A stretch of DNA of 64,000 bases. Origin: JAADJA01 sp963840975. GTDB taxonomy: Bacteria > Bacteroidota > Bacteroidia > Bacteroidales > JAADJA01. The position numbers and the translations under genes were made by a program. Shown in pieces: positions 1 through 8,221 of the stretch. The notes under the pieces are model-generated. The model worked only from the letters and a program-made list of their open reading frames with translations, was not told the DNA's origin and searched no databases. How positions within the stretch are numbered: position 1 is the first letter of the stretch; each line of letters starts with the position of its first letter. The stretch is from assembly GCA_963840975.1 (NCBI GenBank), contig CAWJBC010000009.1:124001-188000 (forward strand), read 5' to 3'.

Positions 1-1720
1 TATCGCCCGTATCCTTATCCTTAACATCAGCATCGGTTATCAAGGCTATTTCCTGCATAAACTCATCAAGCGTGCGCACAGCCGCAGCCTCATTTTCCAG
101 TTCCGGATCTTCTCCGGGAACGGGTTCTTTAGGCTTATCTGAAAATTCCCTGATCGCATTCAGCAACTCTTCTATGTTATCATACTTGCTGATACCTTCT
201 GGGGTTTTATCTTCATTCAGGTCCTTCATAACCCCGGATGAATAGGCTATCAGCTTTGCAAGGTCGTAAGCGTTTTTTGTTTTCACCTGAACCGAAAAAC
301 TCCTGATCATCGTGACAAATGCAGAAATTTTACCTAATGCACCGCTGTTCAGGTTTAACGCATGCTTTAACGGTTCTTCGATTATTTCCCATAGCGATTT
401 ATCATGGGAGTCGGCTGCAACAATAATACTTTCGAGGGTAGTTTTTCCTATTCCTCTGGTGGGGTAATTGATGATCCGCTTAAGCGCTTCTTCGTCCTTA
501 TGGTTAATGCATAACCTGAAATACGCCAGAACATCCTTCACTTCCTTGCGGCTGTAAAACGACAGCCCACCGTAAATCCTGTAAGGGATATTCAGGCGGC
601 GCAGGGCTTCCTCAATGGCTCTTGATTGCGCATTGGTTCGGTAAAGGACTGCGAAAGCATCGTTCCTGAGTTGAAAATTCATCTTTGTGCCGAAAATTGA
701 ATTGGCAACCAGGGTTCCTTCTTCGTTGTCGGTATTGGCTTTCAACAATTCAATCAGGTTACCATCTTCATTTTCTGTCCAGACTTCTTTAAATATTTGG
801 TCTTTATTATTGACAATTATGGTGTTGGCTGCGCTTACGATGGTTTTTGTTGACCGGTAATTCTGCTCCAGCTTAAACTCCTTTGCATCAGGGTAATCGC
901 GGTTAAAATTAAGGATATTCTGAATGTTCGCTCCCCTGAAACCGTAAATGCTTTGAGCATCATCGCCAACCACACAGATATTTTCGTTGTCAGCAGCGAG
1001 CCGTTTTAATATCATATATTGGGCGTGGTTTGTATCCTGGTACTCGTCAACCAGAATAAAATTGAATTTTTTCTGGTATTTCAGCAATACCTCAGGGAAA
1101 TTTTCGAGAAGGATGAAAGTATTGAGCAATAGATCGTCAAAATCCATTGCTGCTGCTCTGAAGCATCGGGCTTTATAAAGTTTGTAAATTTCACCCAGGA
1201 AAGGTTTGCCTGCCATCTTATCCTGAAGCAGGATTTCTTCGTTTGTGTTATAAACTTCGGCTGTTATCAAACTCGATTTTGCAGAGGAAATGCGGTGTGC
1301 AACATAACCCGGCGTATAAACCTTGTCATCCAGATTTTGCTCCTTAACGATGGTCTTGATCAGTCGTTTACTGTCGTCCGTGTCATAAATTGTAAAACTT
1401 GAAGGGTAACCCAGCCTGAATGATTCCGTTCTGAGCACACGCGCGAAAACGCTGTGAAAAGTTCCCATCCAGACATTTTTAGCATCAGCCGTTCCCACCA
1501 GTTTGATGATACGTTCCTTCATCTCACGAGCGGCTTTATTAGTGAAAGTAAGTGCAAGGATATTGAACGGATCTGCTCCCAGATTCAAAAGGTGCGCCAC
1601 GCGGTAGGTAAGTACACGGGTTTTGCCGGAACCGGCTCCCGCAATTACCATCACCGGACCTTCGACTGCTTCAACTGCCAGTCGCTGTGCATCATTCAAC
1701 TGGTTTAAAAAATCACCCAC
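1..1720 (-). CDS. uvrD: UvrD/PcrA-type superfamily 1A DNA helicase (3' end cut by window edge)
   Basis: ATP-dependent 3'-5' DNA helicase used in repair and replication restart. About 573 codons are visible; the C-terminal part (the family usually has 720-780 residues) lies outside the window. Translating the minus strand gives Q-motif residues near 12-13, Walker A AGAGSGKT at about 27-34, motif Ia TFTNKAA, the DExxQDT helicase box (VDEYQDTN) near residue 223, motif III GDDAQSIYGFRG, and motif IV YRTNAQSRA. The start is a GTG at 1718-1720 giving MGDFLNQLND, the usual N-terminus; no in-frame ATG lies close upstream. It stands alone, with 217 bases of non-coding sequence upstream. Identification is firm; uvrD versus pcrA naming is not decided by sequence alone. 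Confidence 0.95.
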   Translation of the reverse strand, partial: MGDFLNQLNDAQRLAVEAVEGPVMVIAGAGSGKTRVLTYRVAHLLNLGADPFNILALTFTNKAAREMKERIIKLVGTADAKNVWMGTFHSVFARVLRTESFRLGYPSSFTIYDTDDSKRLIKTIVKEQNLDDKVYTPGYVAHRISSAKSSLITAEVYNTNEEILLQDKMAGKPFLGEIYKLYKARCFRAAAMDFDDLLLNTFILLENFPEVLLKYQKKFNFILVDEYQDTNHAQYMILKRLAADNENICVVGDDAQSIYGFRGANIQNILNFNRDYPDAKEFKLEQNYRSTKTIVSAANTIIVNNKDQIFKEVWTENEDGNLIELLKANTDNEEGTLVANSIFGTKMNFQLRNDAFAVLYRTNAQSRAIEEALRRLNIPYRIYGGLSFYSRKEVKDVLAYFRLCINHKDEEALKRIINYPTRGIGKTTLESIIVAADSHDKSLWEIIEEPLKHALNLNSGALGKISAFVTMIRSFSVQVKTKNAYDLAKLIAYSSGVMKDLNEDKTPEGISKYDNIEELLNAIREFSDKPKEPVPGEDPELENEAAAVRTLDEFMQEIALITDADVKDKDTGD

Positions 1721-1937
1721 AAATAGAATTTTTGAGGGGGTAAAATTAGTGATTATTGACCATGAACAGTTTTGCCAAACCGCAAGGTTTGAAAAAGTTA
1801 TTCACATGAGCATAGGCAATCATCCTAAAGAGAAAATCACTAACTTATGAAGAATTGGAATGTATTGGAATGGAGGATCGCTCATCCGGAACGAGGGAAT
1901 GATGGACTGAAGGAATAAAAAATGAAAGAAAATTAGA

Positions 1938-2381
1938 CTATACCTTAAATACAAGGCTTTGCGACTCAAAATCAAGCCCGGCTGAATCGTTAAAAATCAC
2001 CTTGACATGAGTAGGTGAAAAAGCATGTTTTTGAAGTGCCGTTTTAAAATGAGCAAGATCAAGTTCGCAATTCAGCTTTTCACCGATTTTCAGCAACCTT
2101 GGAAATTTAGAGTTGATGGATTCGGACTTCACCTGGTAAATTTGGGTATGAGTTGCATGGCTAAACCGCACGTATGGCGACATTAATTTTAAATTCCTTT
2201 TGCCGACGTTTTCTATTTCAACATTAAGCACGGCATCATGCTTTTCATCATCTACAGACTTGAATTTGCAAGATACATTCATTCGCTTTGCCGGACGATA
2301 GAAAATTGCGACCAATGCAACAACCAGCAAAACAAATCCAATCAGTATAAGGGCTATGTAAATACTTGAAAGATTATTCAT
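1938..2381 (-). CDS. Small membrane-anchored hypothetical protein
   Basis: I do not recognise a named family. The 147-residue product has one strong N-terminal membrane segment (about residues 9-28, rich in I/L/V) followed by a short basic YRPAKR stretch and a soluble domain of about 115 residues. That domain has alternating hydrophobic and polar residues and reads like a beta-sandwich (NVEIENVGKRNLKL), as in proteins that shield or bind at the membrane surface. No catalytic motif is visible. It lies between the helicase and the cysteine desulfurase with non-coding gaps on both sides, so it is probably monocistronic. Codon use looks like its neighbours. It is likely a real gene, of unknown function. 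Confidence 0.7.
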   Translation of the reverse strand: MNNLSSIYIALILIGFVLLVVALVAIFYRPAKRMNVSCKFKSVDDEKHDAVLNVEIENVGKRNLKLMSPYVRFSHATHTQIYQVKSESINSKFPRLLKIGEKLNCELDLAHFKTALQKHAFSPTHVKVIFNDSAGLDFESQSLVFKV

Positions 2382-2466
2382 TGTGGTTTATTTTTTTGTT
2401 TGAGCCGAAATTAGACAAAATTTTGATACACTTATCCAAAAACTTTCTAACATCGCTATTAACAAT

Positions 2467-3624
2467 TCATTTGGGAGAATTTGAGGAATGATTGCACACC
2501 AGCCTGTTAACTTCTGAAACAATTAACTCCAAAACCTTATCTATTTCATCTTGTGTAGTATATTTTCCTGTCGAAAAGCGTATGGTGCCCATTGCATAAT
2601 CCTCTGGAACATTCATTGATTTCAGCACAGACGAAATTTTAATGTCACCGGTATGACACGCCGCACCAGCCGATGCAGCAATACCTTTTAATTCAGAAAG
2701 TAGTGTATTGGCTTCAATTCCACGAAAACTCAAACTCAGGGTGTTGGGTAAAAAATTTACAGGGTGACCGTTCATTCTTACGTTTGGAATGGCTCCCAAA
2801 ATGCCCTTCAATAAAGCATTCCGCATTTTTAATAAATGTATCTGGTTTTTATCGAGATCACGTTTTGCCAATTCACATGCTTTTCCCAACCCGCTGATCT
2901 CTAAAATATTTTCGGTGCCGGCACGACGGTTCATTTCATGGTCAGCGCCATGAATTAGCTTTTCAAGTGTCAAACCTTTCCTGATGTATATTGCGCCGAT
3001 ACCTTTGGGAGCATAGAGTTTATGCCCTGCGATTGACAATAAATCCACCTTCATCGCATTCACATCCACATGTATTTTACCGACCGACTGGGCAGCGTCA
3101 GAATGAAAAACAATTTGATGTTTCCGTGCAATTTCGCCTATTTCCTCAATGGGTTCTATGGTTCCCACCTCGTTGTTGGCATGCATCACACTAATTAAAA
3201 TGGTTTCGGATGTTATTGATTTCAGCACATCCTCCGGGTCAACCCAGCCAAATTTATCTACCGGAAGATAAGTTATTTTGAAGCCATTATCTGCAAGGTA
3301 TTTGCAAACTTCAATCACAGCCGGATGTTCGATGGATGATGTTATAATATGGTTGCCTTTGTGCTTGTTAGCGAACGCTGTCCCTTTTATTGCAAAGTTA
3401 TTGGATTCAGTGCCGCCGCTTGTAAATACTATTTCTTCGGGTAAACAACCGATAAGTCCAGCAACATGCGCGCGGGCCTCCCCGACTGCTTTTTTTGTCA
3501 TAATCCCAAATTCATGGCTGCTCGAAGGATTTCCGAACATTTCATAAAGGAAAGGCATCATTGCTTCAGCTACTTCTTTGTCAACGGGTGTTGTCGCGTT
3601 ATAATCAAGATAGATGGGGGTCAT
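2467..3624 (-). CDS. Cysteine desulfurase, NifS/IscS family
   Basis: PLP enzyme that takes sulfur (or selenium from selenocysteine) and passes it as a persulfide to Fe-S or tRNA-thiolation pathways. The 385-residue length is typical. Visible residues: N-terminal YLDYNATTP, PLP-stacking His100 in SSIEHPAV, Asp176 in HSDAAQS, PLP Lys202 in SIAGHKLYAPKG, and the mobile-loop catalytic Cys323 in SAGAACHTGD. The loop is of the short NifS-like type rather than the longer E. coli IscS ending. It follows mnmH in the same direction with a 60-bp gap holding a short tandem repeat, so the two are probably co-transcribed. The pairing suggests, but does not prove, a role in sulfur or selenium supply for tRNA modification. 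Confidence 0.93.
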   Translation of the reverse strand: MTPIYLDYNATTPVDKEVAEAMMPFLYEMFGNPSSSHEFGIMTKKAVGEARAHVAGLIGCLPEEIVFTSGGTESNNFAIKGTAFANKHKGNHIITSSIEHPAVIEVCKYLADNGFKITYLPVDKFGWVDPEDVLKSITSETILISVMHANNEVGTIEPIEEIGEIARKHQIVFHSDAAQSVGKIHVDVNAMKVDLLSIAGHKLYAPKGIGAIYIRKGLTLEKLIHGADHEMNRRAGTENILEISGLGKACELAKRDLDKNQIHLLKMRNALLKGILGAIPNVRMNGHPVNFLPNTLSLSFRGIEANTLLSELKGIAASAGAACHTGDIKISSVLKSMNVPEDYAMGTIRFSTGKYTTQDEIDKVLELIVSEVNRLVCNHSSNSPK

Positions 3625-3626
3625 GA

Positions 3627-3677
3627 GTTGTTAAATTGATGAATTGTTGAATTGTTGAATTGATGAATTGTTGAATT
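3627..3677. repeat. Short tandem repeat, unit about GAATTGTTGAATTGATG
   Basis: The gap between mnmH and the cysteine desulfurase gene is almost wholly made of degenerate copies of GAATTGTTGAATTGATG-like units. It is flanked by two near-copies of GGGGTCATGA/GGGTGTCATGA, one covering the start codon of the desulfurase and one the stop of mnmH. This looks like slippage-type expansion. Confidence 0.75.
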
Positions 3678-3684
3678 ATGGGTG

Positions 3685-4734
3685 TCATGATTTTTTGGAT
3701 TTTTCAATTTCAGTAAAAAAATCAAGCACTCTCACGGCATTTTCATAGGGCATGGCTGTAACAAGGTTCAGCTTAAAAACCTGCGCTTGTTTCCTTAGCG
3801 AAACTCCCTTTAAATAAGCATTATCATAATAATCGAGCAACAGGGAAGCAGCCACACCAAAATCACCGTCAGATAAAGCTTCGATGGCCAACCGGGTATT
3901 AAGCCCACCCAATCGTTGCGATATCCTTTCGATTGCATTTGTGAGATGAACAACCTTAAAACCGGCATACTCATTCACTAACCGCTCAACCCGCATGCTC
4001 TTTTGAACATCAATAAAAAATAAAGGGCTTCTTTTCATTTGCAGAAAAAAGGGTTCAGGAATTCCCACCGTACCTATACCCCTGCTTTCATCCTCCACCC
4101 AGATTACCGAATTCAAATCCAGTTTTTGAAGTTCAAAATACAAGTTGTTCTCAAACTGTTCATTTGTAGGCTGTTTCTCCTGACCCAAATCGCCAAAAGC
4201 CGAACCTTTGTGACAGGCAATTTTCTCCAAATCCAAAACCTGGGCACCTGACCTGTTCATATAGCTCAGGATTTCTGATTTACCGGAACCTGTATAACCG
4301 CCCAGGACAAGCATATTTAGAGGTTCGCCGAGTTTTTGCCTGATAAATGATCGGTACGATTTATAGCCACCTTTCAAAACATTCACGCTGAAGCCGGCAG
4401 TTTCAAATAGCCATGCCATTCCGTTGCTTCGCATTCCACCCCGCCAACAATGGATCAATATATCTTTGCCCTGAACCATTTTACGCAAATCCTTTACGAA
4501 ACCTGCCATCTTGGGACCGACGATCTCTAAACCCAATACCACCGAAGAATCACGCCCGGAATTTTTAAACAGGATTCCGACTTGCTTTCTTTCCTCATCA
4601 TCGAACAATGGCAGGTTAAAGGATCCCGGAATATGTCCCTGCCTAAACTCCGAAGGCGACCGCACATCAATGATGGGCTGAATTGCGGAATATTCAAGAA
4701 ATTGATGGGCATTAATATAAATCATAACCTGCAT
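3685..4734 (-). CDS. mnmH: tRNA 2-selenouridine synthase (MnmH/SelU)
   Basis: Replaces sulfur with selenium at the 2-position of wobble uridine 34 in tRNA-Lys, -Glu and -Gln, using selenophosphate made by SelD. Two domains are visible: an N-terminal rhodanese domain (IIDVRSPSEF near 21-30; catalytic Cys96 in HCWRGGMRSN) and a C-terminal P-loop domain (GGYTGSGKS at 145-153). The 349-residue length fits the family. The start at 4734 gives MQVMIYINA; the second Met at residue 4 is an alternative. This family is an accepted marker that the organism uses selenium, so selD should exist elsewhere in the genome. A tRNA-Lys(UUU), a known type of substrate, is at 56512-56584, and a candidate selenoprotein is at 57099. 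Confidence 0.95.
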   Translation of the reverse strand: MQVMIYINAHQFLEYSAIQPIIDVRSPSEFRQGHIPGSFNLPLFDDEERKQVGILFKNSGRDSSVVLGLEIVGPKMAGFVKDLRKMVQGKDILIHCWRGGMRSNGMAWLFETAGFSVNVLKGGYKSYRSFIRQKLGEPLNMLVLGGYTGSGKSEILSYMNRSGAQVLDLEKIACHKGSAFGDLGQEKQPTNEQFENNLYFELQKLDLNSVIWVEDESRGIGTVGIPEPFFLQMKRSPLFFIDVQKSMRVERLVNEYAGFKVVHLTNAIERISQRLGGLNTRLAIEALSDGDFGVAASLLLDYYDNAYLKGVSLRKQAQVFKLNLVTAMPYENAVRVLDFFTEIEKSKKS

Positions 4735-4790
4735 TAAAAGACCATCAAAATTAATATAAAATAACCTTGTTCAGCAATGGTTTTTGAGTA

Positions 4791-4854
4791 ATACCAAAGT
4801 AGGAAATTTAAAACCGCCCTTCATGCCAGACTATTTTGAATTTCACTTTGGTAT
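4791..4854. repeat. Dispersed 64-bp palindromic element, copy 1
   Basis: It begins ATACCAAAGT and ends ACTTTGGTAT, perfect 10-bp terminal inverted repeats. The centre TTCATGCCAGA and right arm TATTTTGAATTTCACTT are shared nearly base for base with the element at 18376-18437. The left arm has drifted (AGGAAATTTAAAA against GAAATTCAAAA in copy 2). Confidence 0.8.
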
Positions 4855-4857
4855 AAG

Positions 4858-4890
4858 ACAAAAAGAGGGTGAGATCAAAAATCCCACCCC
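4858..4890 (-). terminator. Rho-independent terminator of the TonB receptor gene
   Basis: Read on the minus strand: GGGTGGGAT, a 5-nt loop, then ATCTCACCC (9 pairs with one G-T), followed by TCTTTTTG. It lies about 95 bases after the receptor stop codon. A second, weaker hairpin (TATTCTGAT/ATCAGAGAATA) is at about 4906-4932. Confidence 0.7.
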
Positions 4891-4983
4891 CATTCTGATT
4901 ATGTTATTCTGATAAAAAAATCAGAGAATATTCTTTACCAAAAAATGTATAATACATAATTTGATTGGTATTAAATATTAAAC

Positions 4984-7389
4984 TTAGAAATTTGCTTTTA
5001 AAGAAAGTATGAAATTTCTTCCGGGAGCTACCAAGCCGGAACTGTAAGGCCTGTATCGCTGATCGGTCAGATTTTCAAGTCCTGCGCTAATGGATAAATG
5101 CTCCATCAGTTGGTACATGGCTTTAAAGTTCAGGGTAAACCACCCGGGCGAATACGGATTCCCATCTTCGTCAATTGCATAGATATAATCTTTTCCCTGC
5201 TCTTCCTGAGGCATATCCTTAAAAGGAACTTCGCCACTATACGTGGCATAAAAATCGAGTTTAAGTTTTTGTGCAGCATAAGTAAGGGAGGAAATTCCAA
5301 ACCAGGGCGCTGCATGTCGCAACGGGCTTGTGGTTCCATCGTCGAGCTCTTCCTCACCTTTCTGGTAATTGAAATGAGATGTTAATCCAAATCCTTCCGG
5401 AAGTTTAAGTTCCAGTCCCGCCTGAACACCAAATACAATCGCATTCGACGCATTTTGAATAGCCTGCACCCGGCTCATTTCTCCATCGTACATAATTGAG
5501 TCCTGCCCATTTAAGGTAAAATTGCGGCGAACCATTGCATCGTCAAGAAAGGTGTAATATGCAGCTATGTCGAACCGCAAAAAATCCCCAAAAACCTTTG
5601 CTATATCTATTTCGGCATTGTAAGCATATTCAGCCTTAAGATCAGGGTTTGGAACGATAACATATCCAGGTTCCGAATCAAATACTTTACCGGCATCATC
5701 TACATTGGGTGCGCGGAATCCTGTTGATAAGTTTACGCTGAAAGTCCATTTTTGATTTGGTTTCAGAATTAGCCCAAGACTTCCTGTAATGGCACCATCA
5801 TTAATTTCCATATTGGCATATGGCAAAGGAAAGAAGGTAGTATCAAAATCTCCATTGAGGTTGTATAGGTTATAACGGGCGCCGGTTTGCAGCGTAATCT
5901 TCTCTGTTGGACGGAACAAATAGGTAAAATAAGCCGCAGATGACGACCAGGTTGACATCGGGTAACGTGATGGACCTTCTGCAACCTTGCCTGTTGAAAT
6001 GTCTTCATTTGTTCCTGTTGAATTTACATCATTGAAAACATACTCCAAACCGTACATAAAACTATGATGGGATGAAATAGCTTTGGTAAAATCAAAATTT
6101 CCAGCCAGAACATTGACTTTTTCGACCCTGTGCCTAAGCTCCGTCATATTGAAATCTCTATCGTTACGACTTTCCTCAAAAAACTGATGGGTCAAACGAA
6201 TGGTAAGTTGATCATAGATTCCTGAATTCATGGTGCTGGTTACCGAAAAGTTATTCATCATCCATTCCTGAGGACCATAATACCATTCAGCCGAACGGGG
6301 CAATCCATTCCTGGTTCGCAACAAGCGATCATACCGCGAGTAATTGGAAGTGGTGGAATAGTGAAAGCCATAGTTTATATCCCATTTGTTATTAGGTTTA
6401 AACCTGAACTTCTGCATCATATTTACTTGTTCATATCCCGAAGGAACTTGAACAAGGGGATCATCATTCGTTACAACCCTGTCAATACTGTCAACTCGCT
6501 GAACATAATTATTCAGTAAATATTCATCCGGTCCGTCAGTACCCATTCTGAGGTCGTCAAAATTAAAGTAGGAGAAACTGGAAACCATAGCAAATTTTTT
6601 CCAGCCGACATTGACGTCAAAATGTCCTGTTCTTTCATCATTAGCAGATGAAAAGCGCGAGACGGCGCTTCCCGATAAATCTGATTTTTTATCCAATGAC
6701 AATTTAGGGGTGAGGGTACTGAAACCCATTACACCACCAATGGCATCGCTTCCATAAATGACTGAACCGGGACCAAAAAGCACTTCGGTTCTTTCGATGG
6801 CAAACGGATCGAGTGAAATCACATTTTGTAAGTTTCCGCTTCGAAAGATGGCAGTGTTCATCCTTACCCCATCAACAGTTATCAAAAGCCTGTTGGTCGA
6901 AAATCCCCTGATCATAGGGCTGCCTCCACCCTGCTGGCTTTTCTGAATAAAAACCTCGCCTGAAGATGAGAGCAAATCTGCGGCTGTCTGCGGATTTTGC
7001 AAGGCTATCTCCTGTACCGAAATAGAGGTAATTTTAGCCGGGATATCACGTGTTGACTGGTTCCATTTTGAGGCTACTACTGTATATTGATCCAACGTAA
7101 GGCTGGAAGGATTCAGAAGTACAACGAAATTCATTTTTTCCAGTTCGGAATAACTTGCTGTAAAATTGTTATAACCGATCATCCTGAATTCAATTTTACC
7201 TGATCCCTTAAAATCCGTGAGGTCAGCCTGACCATGTGCATTGGTTAAAGCCGATGCCCTGGGACTTTCGCTGAAAAGGGTAACCATTTCAATGGGCTGC
7301 TCACTTTCTTTGTCCTTTATGGAAAGAATTTGGGATTGAACATTAATAACCAATACGATAAAAAAGATAATATATAGAATTTTTTTCAT
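4984..7389 (-). CDS. TonB-dependent outer-membrane receptor with carboxypeptidase-regulatory-like N-domain
   Basis: Outer-membrane active transporter of 801 residues. It has a signal peptide (MKKILYIIFFIVLVINVQSQ), a CarboxypepD-reg-like beta-sandwich (about 20-105), and a plug domain (about 110-230) with the typical IRGFSTNRLLITVDGVRMN and VLFGPGSVIYGSDAIGG motifs. The 22-strand barrel ends in aromatic F (SLKANF). It is not SusC-sized and has no SusD partner, so it more likely imports a small ligand such as haem, a siderophore or a cobalamin-like compound. The plug resembles the haem/haemoglobin receptor group, but the substrate cannot be fixed from sequence. A small protein gene sits 123 bases upstream on the same strand and is probably linked. 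Confidence 0.93.
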   Translation of the reverse strand: MKKILYIIFFIVLVINVQSQILSIKDKESEQPIEMVTLFSESPRASALTNAHGQADLTDFKGSGKIEFRMIGYNNFTASYSELEKMNFVVLLNPSSLTLDQYTVVASKWNQSTRDIPAKITSISVQEIALQNPQTAADLLSSSGEVFIQKSQQGGGSPMIRGFSTNRLLITVDGVRMNTAIFRSGNLQNVISLDPFAIERTEVLFGPGSVIYGSDAIGGVMGFSTLTPKLSLDKKSDLSGSAVSRFSSANDERTGHFDVNVGWKKFAMVSSFSYFNFDDLRMGTDGPDEYLLNNYVQRVDSIDRVVTNDDPLVQVPSGYEQVNMMQKFRFKPNNKWDINYGFHYSTTSNYSRYDRLLRTRNGLPRSAEWYYGPQEWMMNNFSVTSTMNSGIYDQLTIRLTHQFFEESRNDRDFNMTELRHRVEKVNVLAGNFDFTKAISSHHSFMYGLEYVFNDVNSTGTNEDISTGKVAEGPSRYPMSTWSSSAAYFTYLFRPTEKITLQTGARYNLYNLNGDFDTTFFPLPYANMEINDGAITGSLGLILKPNQKWTFSVNLSTGFRAPNVDDAGKVFDSEPGYVIVPNPDLKAEYAYNAEIDIAKVFGDFLRFDIAAYYTFLDDAMVRRNFTLNGQDSIMYDGEMSRVQAIQNASNAIVFGVQAGLELKLPEGFGLTSHFNYQKGEEELDDGTTSPLRHAAPWFGISSLTYAAQKLKLDFYATYSGEVPFKDMPQEEQGKDYIYAIDEDGNPYSPGWFTLNFKAMYQLMEHLSISAGLENLTDQRYRPYSSGLVAPGRNFILSLKANF

Positions 7390-7512
7390 CTTGATATTTT
7401 TAAAATTATGAATTATACTAAACTATTTTTCAATAACTTGATCAAAAAATCCATAACCGGTTATTTTTATTTAAAAAAAACCAATTACATAAATTAATAA
7501 AATGAATACTGC

Positions 7513-8040
7513 TTAAAATGATTCAGGAGGAGGGGTAAGCTTATTAGGAATATATGAATCGTAATCAGGCATGAACGAGCTGAAAACAATTTCGCGAGTA
7601 TTGTTTGCTATAAGAAATTCATTCTTTACAAGGAAAAAATCTTTGACTGAATTTTTAAAAAAATGATTTTCAGTCTTCTGATTTTTGTCATTGTCGGCGA
7701 AATTATGGTTTACATGTTTTTCCAATTGCACAAGCAGGTGTTTTTCTTTCTTGTCGGGAAAACAGTAATAATAAATCTTACCATTTTCTCCACCAAAAGT
7801 CATAACTATATCATAAAGATCACCTTTAAAGCTGAATTCATTTTGCTTCAGCCACCGGATGGACTGAAGTTCATTTTTGTCGAACGACAAGACCGTCAGA
7901 GAACCGGAGGTAATGTTTTGATTAATTATGTGGGTAAGTTCATTTTTGATTTTCTGCTGGCGCAAAAGAAAAACAGGGTAATAACCGATTATGTTAAACA
8001 AGAATATTGTCAGAAATAATATTGCGCCTGCTTTTCGCAC
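7513..8040 (-). CDS. Small membrane/periplasmic companion protein upstream of TonB receptor
   Basis: A 175-residue protein with one N-terminal hydrophobic segment (about 6-26, ILFLTIFLFNIIGYYPVFLL) and a polar domain. That domain has a His/Asn-rich stretch (KHVNHNFADNDKNQKTENHFF, about 105-128) and a C-terminus ending in TPPPESF. Small proteins with a hydrophobic N-terminus and a PPP-E/K-type end are often found directly upstream of TonB receptors in Bacteroidota; their function is unknown to me. The His cluster might bind a metal, which is inference only. Upstream (8041-8200) is AT-rich non-coding sequence shared with the divergent aminopeptidase gene. Confidence 0.7.
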   Translation of the reverse strand: MRKAGAILFLTIFLFNIIGYYPVFLLRQQKIKNELTHIINQNITSGSLTVLSFDKNELQSIRWLKQNEFSFKGDLYDIVMTFGGENGKIYYYCFPDKKEKHLLVQLEKHVNHNFADNDKNQKTENHFFKNSVKDFFLVKNEFLIANNTREIVFSSFMPDYDSYIPNKLTPPPESF

Positions 8041-8221
8041 TGTATCGTATTAAGGCTGCAAATTTATAAAAAACATAATACCTGGCTTTTTTAATGTCAG
8101 GAAAATCAAAAGCAAATTTTTCGAAGTATGTTGAATAAAAAATAATTACAACCAAACTTTTATTAAATTTCAAGGTTTAATAATAGGCGTATTAATAATT
8201 ATGGTTGAAATAAAGACGATT

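Noticed and set aside
3627..3677. CRISPR array
   Set aside because: The units are short, contiguous and degenerate with no spacers and no cas genes nearby; it is a simple tandem repeat.
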